64,000 nucleotides of DNA. Source: JASLDZ01 sp965199975. GTDB lineage: Bacteria > Pseudomonadota > Alphaproteobacteria > Caulobacterales > Caulobacteraceae. Location: NCBI GenBank assembly GCA_965199975.1, contig OZ241340.1:3100001-3164000 (forward strand). The letters are read 5' to 3'. Shown piece by piece: positions 27,971-36,421 of this stretch. The number at the start of each line of letters is the position of its first letter. Positions within the stretch are counted from its first letter, which is position 1. The notes under the pieces were generated by a model. It was not told the DNA's origin and ran no database searches. It saw only the letters and a program-made list of their open reading frames with translations. The translations under genes were made by a program, and so were the position numbers.

Positions 27971-28885
27971 ATGACCGACGCCCCCCTGCCCGACGCCGCC
28001 CGCGGCAACTGGGTCGACCGCCGCGCCCCGTCGAGCCTTCGCCCCTGGTTGAAGCTCGGCCGTTTCGACCGGCCGGCGGGCATATGGCTGCTGATGCTGC
28101 CGGGCTGGCAGGGCGTGGCGCTGGCTGGGGCGCAGGGGTGGGAGCTGGCGCGCCTCCTCCTCCTGATCGCGGTGGGCGCGGCGGTGATGCGCGCGGCGGG
28201 CTGCGCCTTCAACGATGTCGTCGACCGCGACCTCGACCGGAAGGTGGCGCGCACGGCCGCACGGCCGGTGGCCGCGGGGCTGATCTCGCGCAAGGCGGCC
28301 TTCGGCTACGTGGTGGCGCTGAGCCTCGTGGGCCTGGTCGTGCTGTTGCAGATGAATTTCGCGGCCATCGGCCTAGGCGTGCTGTCGCTGGCGCTGGTGG
28401 CCGCCTATCCCTTCATGAAGCGCATCACCTGGTGGCCGCAGGCGTGGCTGGGCCTCACCTTCAACTGGGGCGCGCTCCTGGGCTATGCGGCGGCGAGCGG
28501 GCGCCTCGATGCGCCGGCGCTCCTTATCTACGCGGCGGGGATCGCCTGGACGCTCGGCTACGACACCGTCTACGCCCTGCAGGACCTGGAGGACGACGCG
28601 CTGGCCGGCGTGAAGTCCAGCGCGCGCCGCCTGGGCGCCTCCGCGCCGCGCGGGGTGGCTGTCTTCTACATCGCCAGCGCGCTCCTGCTTTCAGCCGCGC
28701 TCGCCGTCGCGCATGCGCGGCCCTGGGCCTACCTGCCGTGGCTCGGCTTCGCTCTGCACCTCGCCTGGCAGGCGCGCCGCGTGCGGGTGGACGACGCGCC
28801 CCTCGCCCTGCGCCTGTTCAAGAGCAACCGCGACGCGGGCCTTCTGGCTTTCGCCGCCTGCCTGCTGGCGCACCCGCTGGCGTAG
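27971..28885 (+). CDS. ubiA: 4-hydroxybenzoate octaprenyltransferase
   Basis: 304-aa integral membrane prenyltransferase of ubiquinone synthesis. First Asp-rich motif NDVVDRDLDRK (residues 81-91) and second motif ALQDLEDDALAGVKSSARRLG bind the polyprenyl diphosphate through Mg2+. Around these are about eight membrane segments. The opening KLGRFDRPAGIWLLMLP is typical for UbiA. A long imperfect palindrome starts 19 bp after its stop codon. Confidence 0.95.
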   Translation: MTDAPLPDAARGNWVDRRAPSSLRPWLKLGRFDRPAGIWLLMLPGWQGVALAGAQGWELARLLLLIAVGAAVMRAAGCAFNDVVDRDLDRKVARTAARPVAAGLISRKAAFGYVVALSLVGLVVLLQMNFAAIGLGVLSLALVAAYPFMKRITWWPQAWLGLTFNWGALLGYAAASGRLDAPALLIYAAGIAWTLGYDTVYALQDLEDDALAGVKSSARRLGASAPRGVAVFYIASALLLSAALAVAHARPWAYLPWLGFALHLAWQARRVRVDDAPLALRLFKSNRDAGLLAFAACLLAHPLA

Positions 28886-28903
28886 GGCGCGACCCGCTCT
28901 CCA

Positions 28904-28999
28904 GCCTTCCTCGGCCTTGCGCCGAGGGCCCAGGGTGGTGCGCCACGGCGATGTGGCGTTCGCGGATCGCCGGGACCTCGGCGCAAGTCCGAGGAAGGC
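28904..28999. repeat. Long imperfect palindrome with nested hairpins (after ubiA)
   Basis: Two 24-bp arms (28904-28927 and 28976-28999) are reverse complements of each other with one mismatch, separated by 48 bp. Within the spacer two more pairings are possible: CGCCAC (28941-28946) with GTGGCG (28953-28958), and GGCGAT (28947-28952) with ATCGCC (28966-28971). The whole would fold as a cruciform or a long RNA hairpin. No T-run follows and no second copy was found here, so it may be an intergenic palindromic repeat (REP/MITE-like), a transcript-end structure or a small structured RNA. Confidence 0.75.
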
Positions 29000-29099
29000 G
29001 CGCCTTCCGGGGGGGGCGGCGGCCTTGCGCTCGGCTAGGTCAGCGCATCTCGCCGCGCCGGTTCATCCCCGCCTCTCCGGGCGATGGTAGGATCGGGGC

Positions 29100-29597
29100 A
29101 TGACCCGCCACGCCGCCCGACCGGACGAAACACACAAAGCACGCACGACCGGCGGGTCCGGGCTCGACCCGCGCCTTCTCGCCGGCTCGCGTCAGGTCGT
29201 CGACCTCACCCTGTGCAGCGTGCGGCTGCAGGACGATGCGCGCTGGCCGTGGCTGGTGCTTATCCCCCGCCGCGAGGGCCTGCGCGAGGTGGAGGACCTG
29301 GCCCTCAGCGATCGCGCACTCCTGATCGAGGAGGCGGTGCGCGCAGGCGGGGCGGTGCGTCGCGTGGGGGCCGCGACGGGCTTTGCGGTGGCCAAGCTCA
29401 ACCTCGGCGCGCTCGGCAACATCGTGGCGCAGCTGCACCTGCACGTAGTGGGACGCGCGCCTGGCGATCCGGCCGGGCCCGGGCCGGTGTGGGGGCTGGG
29501 CGAGGCGCGCCCCTACGCCCCCGACGCCCTGGCCCGGGCCCTAGCCGCGGCGCGCGAGGCGCTCTCCAGCGTTGCCGCCCCCGACGCGGCGCGCTAA
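29100..29597 (+). CDS. HIT domain-containing protein
   Basis: 165-aa histidine-triad protein. The nucleotide-binding motif reads QLHLHVVGR (residues 111-119), so two of the three His are kept (113 and 115) and the first is Gln. The conserved N-terminal part of the fold is present (LLAGSRQVVDLTLCSVRLQDD, WLVLIPRREGLREVEDL, AKLNLGALGNIVAQ). HIT proteins hydrolyse or transfer nucleotide phosphates; the substrate is unknown. The first 20 residues are polar and may be untranslated, with a later start. Lies between the palindrome and purH. Confidence 0.85.
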   Translation: MTRHAARPDETHKARTTGGSGLDPRLLAGSRQVVDLTLCSVRLQDDARWPWLVLIPRREGLREVEDLALSDRALLIEEAVRAGGAVRRVGAATGFAVAKLNLGALGNIVAQLHLHVVGRAPGDPAGPGPVWGLGEARPYAPDALARALAAAREALSSVAAPDAAR

Positions 29598-29727
29598 AGC
29601 GCGGCCGCCCGCGTGACTGGCGCTCGAGGAGGGTCACCTCCGGGGAGCGCGGGCGCTCTGTCCGCGCGCGCGGACCCGCCGCGCGCCTGGGCGACCCCGC
29701 TCCACCGCTAGAGCCGAAGGTGGCCCC

Positions 29728-31320
29728 ATGCCCGCCGCTCCCGATCTGCCGCCCGCCCCCGACCGCGTCGAGCCCAAGCGCGCACTGCTGTCCGTGAGCG
29801 ACAAAGCGGGCCTGGTAGAGGTGGCGCAGGCGCTGCACGCGCGCGGCGTCGAGCTGGTCTCCACAGGCGGCACCCGCGCGGCGATCACAGCGGCGGGCGT
29901 GCCGGTGCGCGACGTGGCCGAGCTGACCGGCTTCCCCGAGATGATGGACGGGCGGGTGAAGACGCTGCACCCGGTGGTGCACGGCGGGCTCCTGGGCGTG
30001 CGCAATGCTCCCGCCCACGCCGCCGCCATGGAGGCGCACGGCATCGGCGGGATCGACCTCCTCTACGTCAGCCTCTACCCCTTCGAGGCGGCGGTCACCT
30101 CGGGCGCTGAGCCCGCCACGGTGGTGGAGAATATCGACATCGGCGGCCCGGCCATGATCCGCTCGGCCGCCAAGAATCACGGCCACGTGGCGGTGTGCGT
30201 CGACCGCGACGGGCTGGACGAGGTGCTGGCGGCGCTGGAGGCGGACGGCGCCACCACGCTCGATCTGCGCCGCAAGCTGGCCGCCCGCGCCTTCGCCCGC
30301 ACCGCCGCCTATGACAGCGCCATCGCCGGCTGGTTCGCCGCGCAGACGGGCGAGGCCGACGCCGCCCACGTCACCGTCGGCGGCCGGCGCATCCAGGCGA
30401 TGCGCTATGGCGAGAACCCGCACCAAACCGCAGCGTTCTACAGGACGGCCGAGGCGCGGCCGGGCGTGGCGGCCGCGCGCCAGCTGCAGGGCAAGGCGCT
30501 CAGCTACAACAACGTCGCCGACACCGACGCGGCCTTCGAACTGGTGGCCGAGTTCGACCCGGCCGAGCAGGCGGCGGTGGCCGTGATCAAGCACGCCAAC
30601 CCCTGCGGCGTGGCCACCGGCGCGGGCGTGCTGGAGGCCTATCGCCGCGCGCTGCAGTGCGACCCCGTCTCGGCCTTCGGCGGCATCGTGGCGCTGAACC
30701 GGCCGCTGGACGAGGAGACCGCCCGCGCCATCGTGGAGACCTTCACCGAGGTGGTGATCGCGCCCGAGGCGTCCGACGCCGCCTCGCAGGTGTTCGCCGC
30801 CAAAAAGAACCTGCGCCTCCTCGTCACCGGCGCGCTGCCCGACCCTCGCGCGGAGGGGCACGTGTTTCGCTCGGTGGCGGCGGGGCTCCTCGTGCAGGCG
30901 CGCGACACGGCGCGGATCACCGCCGGCGATCTTCGGGTGGTCACGCGGCGCGCGCCAAGCGACGGCGAGGTCGCCGACATGCTGTTCGCCTTCACCGTGG
31001 CCAAGCACGTCAAGTCCAACGCCATCGTCTACGCCCGCGGCGGACAGACGCTGGGGATCGGCGCGGGGCAGATGAACCGTAGGGATGCGGCGCGCATCGC
31101 CGCGCTGCGGGCGAAGGACTTCGGACTCGACCTCGCAGGCTGCGCCTGCGCCTCGGAGGCCTTTTTTCCGTTCGCCGACGGGCTGATCGAGGCTGTCGAG
31201 GCCGGGGCGACCTCGGTGATCCAGCCGGGCGGCTCGATCCGCGACGCCGAGGTGATCGCCGCCGCCGATGTGCGCGACGTGGCCATGGCCTTCACCGGCG
31301 TGCGGGTGTTCCGCCACTGA
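29728..31320 (+). CDS. purH: Bifunctional AICAR formyltransferase/IMP cyclohydrolase
   Basis: 530-aa enzyme for the last two steps of de novo IMP synthesis. The N-terminal cyclohydrolase domain has LLSVSDKAGLVEVA, STGGTRAAI, and FPEMMDGRVKTLHPVVHGG. The C-terminal formyltransferase domain shows ALSYNNVADTDAA, the catalytic IKHANPCGVA and the closing SIRDAEVIAAAD. Length and motifs are normal. It is the only purine gene here on the plus strand; purQ, purS, purC and purB face the other way. Confidence 0.97.
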   Translation: MPAAPDLPPAPDRVEPKRALLSVSDKAGLVEVAQALHARGVELVSTGGTRAAITAAGVPVRDVAELTGFPEMMDGRVKTLHPVVHGGLLGVRNAPAHAAAMEAHGIGGIDLLYVSLYPFEAAVTSGAEPATVVENIDIGGPAMIRSAAKNHGHVAVCVDRDGLDEVLAALEADGATTLDLRRKLAARAFARTAAYDSAIAGWFAAQTGEADAAHVTVGGRRIQAMRYGENPHQTAAFYRTAEARPGVAAARQLQGKALSYNNVADTDAAFELVAEFDPAEQAAVAVIKHANPCGVATGAGVLEAYRRALQCDPVSAFGGIVALNRPLDEETARAIVETFTEVVIAPEASDAASQVFAAKKNLRLLVTGALPDPRAEGHVFRSVAAGLLVQARDTARITAGDLRVVTRRAPSDGEVADMLFAFTVAKHVKSNAIVYARGGQTLGIGAGQMNRRDAARIAALRAKDFGLDLAGCACASEAFFPFADGLIEAVEAGATSVIQPGGSIRDAEVIAAADVRDVAMAFTGVRVFRH

Positions 31321-31332
31321 GGGGCGGCGTCG

Positions 31333-31358
31333 GAACGGCCCGCTGCGCCGGCCCGTTC
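31333..31358. terminator. Possible stem-loop terminator after purH
   Basis: GAACGG (31333-31338) can pair with CCGTTC (31353-31358), with partial pairing further inwards, 12 bp after the purH stop. Only two T follow, so termination is tentative. Confidence 0.28.
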
Positions 31359-31385
31359 TTGCAGGAGACCGTTCAAGGAGCTTTC

Positions 31386-31754
31386 ATGGCCGACACGCCC
31401 GATCCCAAGACCGCGCAGAAGGACGACGACGAGCTGGGCGCTCCCAATGCGGGCGCGGGTCCGGACGACGTCTACAATCCATCGGCGCTGCAGGTCACCC
31501 GCGGCCGCGAACAGGGGCTGGGCATGGGCGCGCGCGATCTGCAGATGCAGCGCGATCTCTCCGGCGGCGGCGACGAGGAGGATCAGACCGAGCGGTTGAT
31601 CCGCGCCACTGCGCCGACGAGCCCGGACACAGGCCTGCCCATGACGGAGGCGCAGAGGACGCCGGATGCCGAGCCCGGTTACCCCCCCGAAGAGGATAAG
31701 GCCGCGCTTGGCCAGCCTGCGGCCCAGCGCCCGTTCCGCTCGCAGGAGAGCTGA
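31386..31754 (+). CDS. Small acidic, probably disordered protein (1 of 3)
   Basis: 122 aa, very hydrophilic and acidic, rich in Asp, Glu, Gln, Gly and Pro, with no hydrophobic core, Cys or signal peptide; expected to be intrinsically disordered. An excellent ribosome site (AAGGAG, 6 bp before ATG 31386) shows it is meant to be translated, and it excludes the in-frame codon at 31359. It opens a compact three-gene set of similar proteins: the next starts 2 bp after its stop. Hydrophilin/LEA-like stress protection is a possible role, by composition only. Confidence 0.75.
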   Translation: MADTPDPKTAQKDDDELGAPNAGAGPDDVYNPSALQVTRGREQGLGMGARDLQMQRDLSGGGDEEDQTERLIRATAPTSPDTGLPMTEAQRTPDAEPGYPPEEDKAALGQPAAQRPFRSQES

Positions 31755-31756
31755 GC

Positions 31757-32080
31757 ATGGCGCACGGCAATGTCCATTCCGAAAAGGCGACCGCGCAGAA
31801 CGCCGCCACCCCGCCGGAAGTCCCCAACGACCAGGCCCGAGGTGAACATGTGACGGCGCATCCCGAGCCGTCCAGCTATGCCGCCAAGGACGTGCGCGAC
31901 GCCACCGTCGCCGGTCCGGCCGCCGGCGAACTCGGCGAATACGCCGACCTGGACGATCCCTCGGGCGGCATGCCGCAGGGCGGCGACCGCCTCAACCGAA
32001 ACGCCCACGCCCACCTGGAATCGCAAGGCCCCAAGACGTTGGCCGCAAATCGGCGCACCGCCGGCGAAGGCGAGAGCTGA
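31757..32080 (+). CDS. Small hydrophilic, probably disordered protein (2 of 3)
   Basis: 107 aa; Gly about 11%, with many Ala, Asp, Glu, His and Asn and almost no large hydrophobic residues. No recognisable domain. The start lies 2 bp after the previous stop and its stop overlaps the next ATG by one base (TGATG at 32078-32082). High Gly plus strong hydrophilicity meets the usual description of hydrophilins, which protect enzymes during drying. Function unproven. Confidence 0.72.
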   Translation: MAHGNVHSEKATAQNAATPPEVPNDQARGEHVTAHPEPSSYAAKDVRDATVAGPAAGELGEYADLDDPSGGMPQGGDRLNRNAHAHLESQGPKTLAANRRTAGEGES

Positions 32081-32292
32081 TGGCGTCCGTGGACGACACC
32101 TCCAACCTCGACGACACCGTAGCCGAGACCGGCCCGGGCATAGCCGACGAGGCGGTGGCGTCCGGCGAACTCGGCCCCACCGACCTTAGCCCCACAGCCG
32201 CTGACGACGCCGCCGCCAAGCTGCGAGAGGATGGCTGGGTGGGGGAGAAGGCCGCGCGGGCCGAGGCTGAAACCGAGGCGCATCCCAGCTAG
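32080..32292 (+). CDS. Small acidic, probably disordered protein (3 of 3)
   Basis: 70 aa, acidic, Ala/Asp/Glu/Thr-rich. The C-terminal third, DDAAAKLREDGWVGEKAARAEAE, could form an amphipathic helix. Start overlaps the stop of the previous gene. It ends 4 bp inside the convergent purQ gene. No family recognised; placed with its two neighbours as one transcriptional unit because of spacing and shared composition. Confidence 0.65.
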   Translation: MASVDDTSNLDDTVAETGPGIADEAVASGELGPTDLSPTAADDAAAKLREDGWVGEKAARAEAETEAHPS

Positions 32293-32951
32293 GTGGCGCG
32301 CGCCACGCTCTGAAACACGCGCGCCCCGTCGTCCGAGCCGAGGTCAGCTTCAAAGGCGCGGTCGGGGTGGGGCATCAGCCCCATGACGTTGCCGGCCCGG
32401 TTTACGATCCCCGCGATGGCGCGCGATGAGCCGTTGGGATTCTGGCGATAGCGGAAAACGACCTGCCCGTCGCCTTCCAGCCGGTCGAGCGTCGCCTCCT
32501 CCGCGTAGAAGTTACCCTCGCCGTTGCCCACGGGCATGATCGCCTCCCGGCGTTCGTCGAAGGCGGAAGTGAAGCGAGTGTCGCCGCGGACGACGTCAAG
32601 CGCGACGGGCTTGCAGACGTATTTCAGCCTTGCGTTGCGCAGGAGCGCCCCCGGCAGCAGCCCTGCCTCGCACAGGATCTGAAAGCCGTTGCACACGCCC
32701 AGCACCGCGACCCCACGCTGCGCCGCCGCGATCACCGGCGCCATCACCGGCGAGAGCGCCGCCATGGCCCCGCAGCGCAGATAGTCCCCGTAGGAAAAGC
32801 CGCCGGGGAGCACGATCAGGTCGAGACCTGCGGGCAAAGCGGTCTCGCCGTGCCACACCATGTGCGCCCGCACGCCGGTGGAGCGCTCCACCGCCACCGC
32901 GCAATCGCGGTCGCAGTTGGACCCGGGAAAGACGATGACGGCGGAGTTCAT
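32289..32951 (-). CDS. purQ: Phosphoribosylformylglycinamidine synthase subunit PurQ
   Basis: Class I glutamine amidotransferase subunit (220 aa) that supplies ammonia for FGAM synthesis together with PurL and PurS. Catalytic Cys87 is in VLGVCNGFQIL, and the His195/Glu201 pair in MPHPDRAFE. The N-terminus AVIVFPGSNCDRD is typical. Its ATG overlaps the stop of the upstream GT90 glycosyltransferase (ATGA), whereas purS would be expected immediately upstream. purL is not in the window. Confidence 0.96.
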   Translation of the reverse strand: MNSAVIVFPGSNCDRDCAVAVERSTGVRAHMVWHGETALPAGLDLIVLPGGFSYGDYLRCGAMAALSPVMAPVIAAAQRGVAVLGVCNGFQILCEAGLLPGALLRNARLKYVCKPVALDVVRGDTRFTSAFDERREAIMPVGNGEGNFYAEEATLDRLEGDGQVVFRYRQNPNGSSRAIAGIVNRAGNVMGLMPHPDRAFEADLGSDDGARVFQSVARAT

Positions 32952-34156
32952 CTTCTAGCCGCCCTCGCTTGTGCAGAGCAGGCTAGCGCTTGATCTACGA
33001 CTGCAACAGCGAAATCAGCTTCAGCGACGAGTGTCATACTTTCCGCCAGCTTCCGTCCCATCTCAGCGATCTGGCGAGACCGGTCATCGTTCTGCATGGC
33101 CCAGTCAATGCGGGCGTAAAGGTCGGAAAGAGACGCATCAACTGGGATATAATGCAACCAAGGCTGTAAACGTCGATAGTACCACTGACGGTCTCCAGCG
33201 GCCGATTCTATTTTAAGCACGATGCCACCGGAAAGAAGCTTCAGAAAGAGCCCGGACCAGGAATTTGTATTTCCATCAATATCTAGGTGGTACTTGTATG
33301 CCGAAAACTCATTGGATGGTACCCAAGGACGCATAAGGTTTGCATCCTTAATCTCTTGCTCCTCCGTCAATGAACGCGCTTGGACAACGTGCGTAAATCC
33401 AACGTCAAGGCTCATACCAGCGGGGGCATTTTTGGCTGCGACGCAGAGTTTAGTTCGCGCCAAATCACTCCAATGAACAGCCCCAACACCGGTGGTCGAG
33501 CCGCGCCACAGCACGGTAGAACTGCGATCGCTCCACGGAGCCTTTACCGAAAACTGGGCTCTCATCGCGGCATAAGCTTCAGAACGAAGATAGAAACAAT
33601 CAGGGATCAGCATTCCATCTCGACGGGAGGAAAAAGAAATATGGCCGGGATGACCCGTGTCTCCAAAGCTAATCGCAAGCTCGCCCTCCCATCCACACCG
33701 AGAAGCGATGTAATTAAGCAATGGAGCGGTATCCAGTAGCCGCTCGAAGAGAAACTCGGCGGCCGTCAGGGGGTTAAATGATATACTTAAAACCTTTTCT
33801 TTCAGAATTATTGTCGCGAAATCTATGGTTGGAAAGTCGAATTGAGGAACAAAGCGGAGATGAGGTAGGAGGTTAATCAGTATCTCGTTTGTCGAATCGA
33901 CAGGATCTCCACGCATCCCGATAATCAAGACATCCCGGCTTTCTTGACTGAGTGCGTGCAGAGAAGCGGCGGACGAATTTGCTCCCAATGCAGAAGGAGG
34001 AGGAGGCGAAATAAGCTCCGGTACAACCGGCGCAGCATCGCATGCTTCGGGGGGGAAAGGAGAAAATGTCTGCGTCCGCTGAGACAGGCGCGGTGGAGCC
34101 ACCAGCGGTGTCAGGCCAACGTCAACCTTCTGTTTCTTCGCACCTAAACTGAACAC
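32948..34156 (-). CDS. Glycosyltransferase family 90 (CAP10/LpsA-like) protein
   Basis: 402-aa protein with GT90/CAP10 hallmarks: LWRGSTTG (residues 216-223), KYHLDIDGNTNSWSG (288-302), then LKLLSGGIVLKIES and WYYRRLQPWLHYIPV (325-339). Such enzymes add xylose or glucose in eukaryotes and build capsule or LPS in bacteria such as Pasteurellaceae. The first 75 residues are Pro/Ser-rich and poorly conserved-looking. No signal peptide or membrane segment is clear. Base composition drops markedly, to roughly half G+C by eye, and codon use includes many A/T-ending codons, unlike all neighbours. It is inserted between purS and purQ and translationally coupled to purQ. Start is GTG 34156. Horizontal acquisition is inferred. 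Confidence 0.88.
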   Translation of the reverse strand: MFSLGAKKQKVDVGLTPLVAPPRLSQRTQTFSPFPPEACDAAPVVPELISPPPPSALGANSSAASLHALSQESRDVLIIGMRGDPVDSTNEILINLLPHLRFVPQFDFPTIDFATIILKEKVLSISFNPLTAAEFLFERLLDTAPLLNYIASRCGWEGELAISFGDTGHPGHISFSSRRDGMLIPDCFYLRSEAYAAMRAQFSVKAPWSDRSSTVLWRGSTTGVGAVHWSDLARTKLCVAAKNAPAGMSLDVGFTHVVQARSLTEEQEIKDANLMRPWVPSNEFSAYKYHLDIDGNTNSWSGLFLKLLSGGIVLKIESAAGDRQWYYRRLQPWLHYIPVDASLSDLYARIDWAMQNDDRSRQIAEMGRKLAESMTLVAEADFAVAVVDQALACSAQARAARR

Positions 34157-34214
34157 CGAAGCCCTCTCTCGCCCAATCTAGAAATAACTGCCGACGCCCG
34201 ACGTAATGTTCGCC

Positions 34215-34454
34215 TTAAACGACCTCCACCTTGTAGGTCTCGATCACCGCGTTCGCTAGGAGGCGGTCGCACATGTCGCGCACCTGCGCCTGCGCGGCCG
34301 GCTTGTCCGGCGCGTCGACGTCGAAGGTCAGGATGCGGCCGACGCGTACGTCAGATACGCCCTGGAAACCCAGTGCGCCGAGCGCGCCCTCGATGGCCTT
34401 GCCCTGCACGTCCAGCACGCCGGGCTTGAGGAAGACGACGACGGTGGCCCGCAT
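34215..34454 (-). CDS. purS: Phosphoribosylformylglycinamidine synthase subunit PurS
   Basis: 79-aa small subunit that links PurQ and PurL in the bacterial FGAM synthase complex. The sequence MRATVVVFLKPGVLDVQG, GFQGVSDVRVGR and the C-terminal ANAVIETYKVEV are textbook PurS. It lies 25 bp downstream of purC. The usual next gene, purQ, is displaced 1.26 kb by the GT90 gene. Confidence 0.95.
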   Translation of the reverse strand: MRATVVVFLKPGVLDVQGKAIEGALGALGFQGVSDVRVGRILTFDVDAPDKPAAQAQVRDMCDRLLANAVIETYKVEVV

Positions 34455-34479
34455 CAGCGCTGCATGTTCCTGGCGCGCA

Positions 34480-35262
34480 TCAATGCACGCTGTTTCCGTT
34501 GGCTGCGCCGCCGCCGCCTTCGATCACCCGCGGCATTTCCTTCATGATGCCCAACCTGCGGGCCACCTCGGTGTAGCTTTCGATCACATCGCCCATGTCG
34601 CGGCGGAAACGGTCTTTGTCGAGCTTCTCGTTGGACTGGCTGTCCCACAGCCGGCAGCAGTCGGGACTGATCTCGTCGGCCAGGAGCAGCTGGCTGAACT
34701 CCTCGTTGTCCCAGATGCGGCCGAACTCGATCTTGAAGTCCACCAGCGTTATGCCAACGCCGCCAAACAGGCCGGAGAGGAAGTCGTTGACCCGAAGCGT
34801 GGTGGCCAGCATGTCGTCGATCTCCTGGGTCGTGGCCCAGTTGAAGGCGGTGATGTGCTCCTCGGTCACAAGGGGATCGCCCAGCTTGTCGTCCTTGTAG
34901 TAGAACTCGATGATCGAGCGCGGCAGCGGCTGGCCTTCGGGGATGCCGAGCCGCGTGGCCAGGCTGCCGGCCGCGATGTTGCGGCACACCACCTCCAGCG
35001 GCACGATCTCAACCTCCTTGATCAGCTGCTCGCGCAGGTTCAGCCGGCGGATGAAGTGGTTTTGGATGCCGACTTGATTCAGGCGGGTCATTACAAACTC
35101 GCTGATCCGGTTGTTGATCACGCCCTTGCCCTCCAGCACCGCCTTTTTCTGGGCGTTGAAGGCGGTGGCGTCGTCCTTGAAATACTGAATCAGCGTGCCG
35201 GGCTCCGGACCCTCGTAGAGGATCTTGGCCTTGCCCTCGTAGATCTTCTTGCGGCGGGTCAT
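34480..35262 (-). CDS. purC: Phosphoribosylaminoimidazole-succinocarboxamide synthase
   Basis: 260-aa SAICAR synthetase. Opening KIYEGKAKILYEG with an ATP-binding loop, FNAQKK, VCRNIAAGSLATRLGI, and LVDFKIEFGR with the acidic metal site are all present. First gene of the minus-strand purC-purS-(GT90)-purQ run. Divergent from the Kir channel gene; the 168 bp between starts should hold both promoters. Confidence 0.97.
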   Translation of the reverse strand: MTRRKKIYEGKAKILYEGPEPGTLIQYFKDDATAFNAQKKAVLEGKGVINNRISEFVMTRLNQVGIQNHFIRRLNLREQLIKEVEIVPLEVVCRNIAAGSLATRLGIPEGQPLPRSIIEFYYKDDKLGDPLVTEEHITAFNWATTQEIDDMLATTLRVNDFLSGLFGGVGITLVDFKIEFGRIWDNEEFSQLLLADEISPDCCRLWDSQSNEKLDKDRFRRDMGDVIESYTEVARRLGIMKEMPRVIEGGGGAANGNSVH

Positions 35263-35430
35263 GGTGATTGCGAACTCTCCGGACCGGGTCGGCGCGGCCT
35301 CAAACGACGGCGGCCGCGCTGCGAGGTCGCGCGCGGCTTCGACTCGGGGGCGAAAGCGATATAGGGCGGCGGGAACCTAACGGAACGGCCCCTCGCGCGC
35401 AAACGCGCGGGCGCCCGGGAGCGCCGCCGC

Positions 35431-36393
35431 ATGAGCATGAGCGACGACGTCGACGCCAAGCGGGTGTATCGCACGCCGCTGCCACGCTTCGTCGAGCGCG
35501 GATCGGGCCTGGACCAGCCCCCGCGGCGCGATATCACCGTGCGCAACCGTCCGCAGGACGGGGTGGTGGATGTCTACCACCGCTTGATGACCATGCATTG
35601 GTGGCAGTTCGCCCTGCTGGCGGTCGCGCTCTACCTGGCGATCAACCTCCTCTTCGGCCTGCTCTACTGGCTGGACCCGCACGGACTGAACGGGGCGCGG
35701 CCGGGCTCGTTCGCCGACAGCTTCAACTTCAGCGTCGAGACGCTGGGGACCATCGGCTATGGGGCCATTTCGCCGCGCTCGGCCTGGGCCAATGGCTTGG
35801 TCGCCTGCGAAGCCTTCCTCAACATCGCCGTGACCGCCATGGCCACGGGGCTGATCTTCGCCCGCGTGTCGCGCCCGACCGCGCGGGTGCTGTTCGCCGA
35901 CAAGGCGCTGATCACCACCTTCGAGGGACGACAGGCCTTCATCTTCCGCGTCGCCAACCGGCGCAACAACCAGATCCTTGAAGCCGAGGTCTCGGTCAGC
36001 CTGGCGCAGAACACCATCACCCCGGAAGGCATCGCCCATCGCCGCCTGGTCGACCTGCCGCTCGTGCGCTCGCGCTCGCCCCTGTTCGCGCTGAGCTGGA
36101 CGGTGACGCACGTCATCGACGAGGCCAGCCCGCTGCACGGCGCCACGCGTGAAAGCTTGAATAAGTCCCAATCCGAGATCGTCGTCGTCCTCAGTGGAAC
36201 TGATTCGACCTTCGTCAGCCGCGTTCATGCCCGCCATTCCTACATCCCGTCCGAACTGTGCTGGAACTGCTACTACGAGGACGTGATCTTCCCCGAGCCC
36301 GATGGGCGCTGGGTGGTGGACTATGCGCGCTTCAACCTGGTGCGCGAGGCCCCTGAAGGCGGCGGTGATCCCGCTGGCCACCCCGCGCGTTAG
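35431..36393 (+). CDS. Inward-rectifier potassium channel (KirBac type)
   Basis: 320-aa Kir-family channel: a cytoplasmic N-terminal slide-helix region, TM1 (about residues 58-80), a pore helix with the selectivity filter TIGYG (107-111) in SVETLGTIGYG, TM2 (about 122-145), then the immunoglobulin-like cytoplasmic domain (FEGRQAFIFRVANRRNNQILEA, LVRSRSPLFALSWTVTHVID). A tetramer is expected. The cytoplasmic domain is where KirBac channels bind regulators; which one applies here is unknown. 28 bp before the DUF1476 gene, possibly co-transcribed. Confidence 0.95.
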   Translation: MSMSDDVDAKRVYRTPLPRFVERGSGLDQPPRRDITVRNRPQDGVVDVYHRLMTMHWWQFALLAVALYLAINLLFGLLYWLDPHGLNGARPGSFADSFNFSVETLGTIGYGAISPRSAWANGLVACEAFLNIAVTAMATGLIFARVSRPTARVLFADKALITTFEGRQAFIFRVANRRNNQILEAEVSVSLAQNTITPEGIAHRRLVDLPLVRSRSPLFALSWTVTHVIDEASPLHGATRESLNKSQSEIVVVLSGTDSTFVSRVHARHSYIPSELCWNCYYEDVIFPEPDGRWVVDYARFNLVREAPEGGGDPAGHPAR

Positions 36394-36421
36394 GGCGGAT
36401 ACGGACAGGAGAGCGGCAGGC

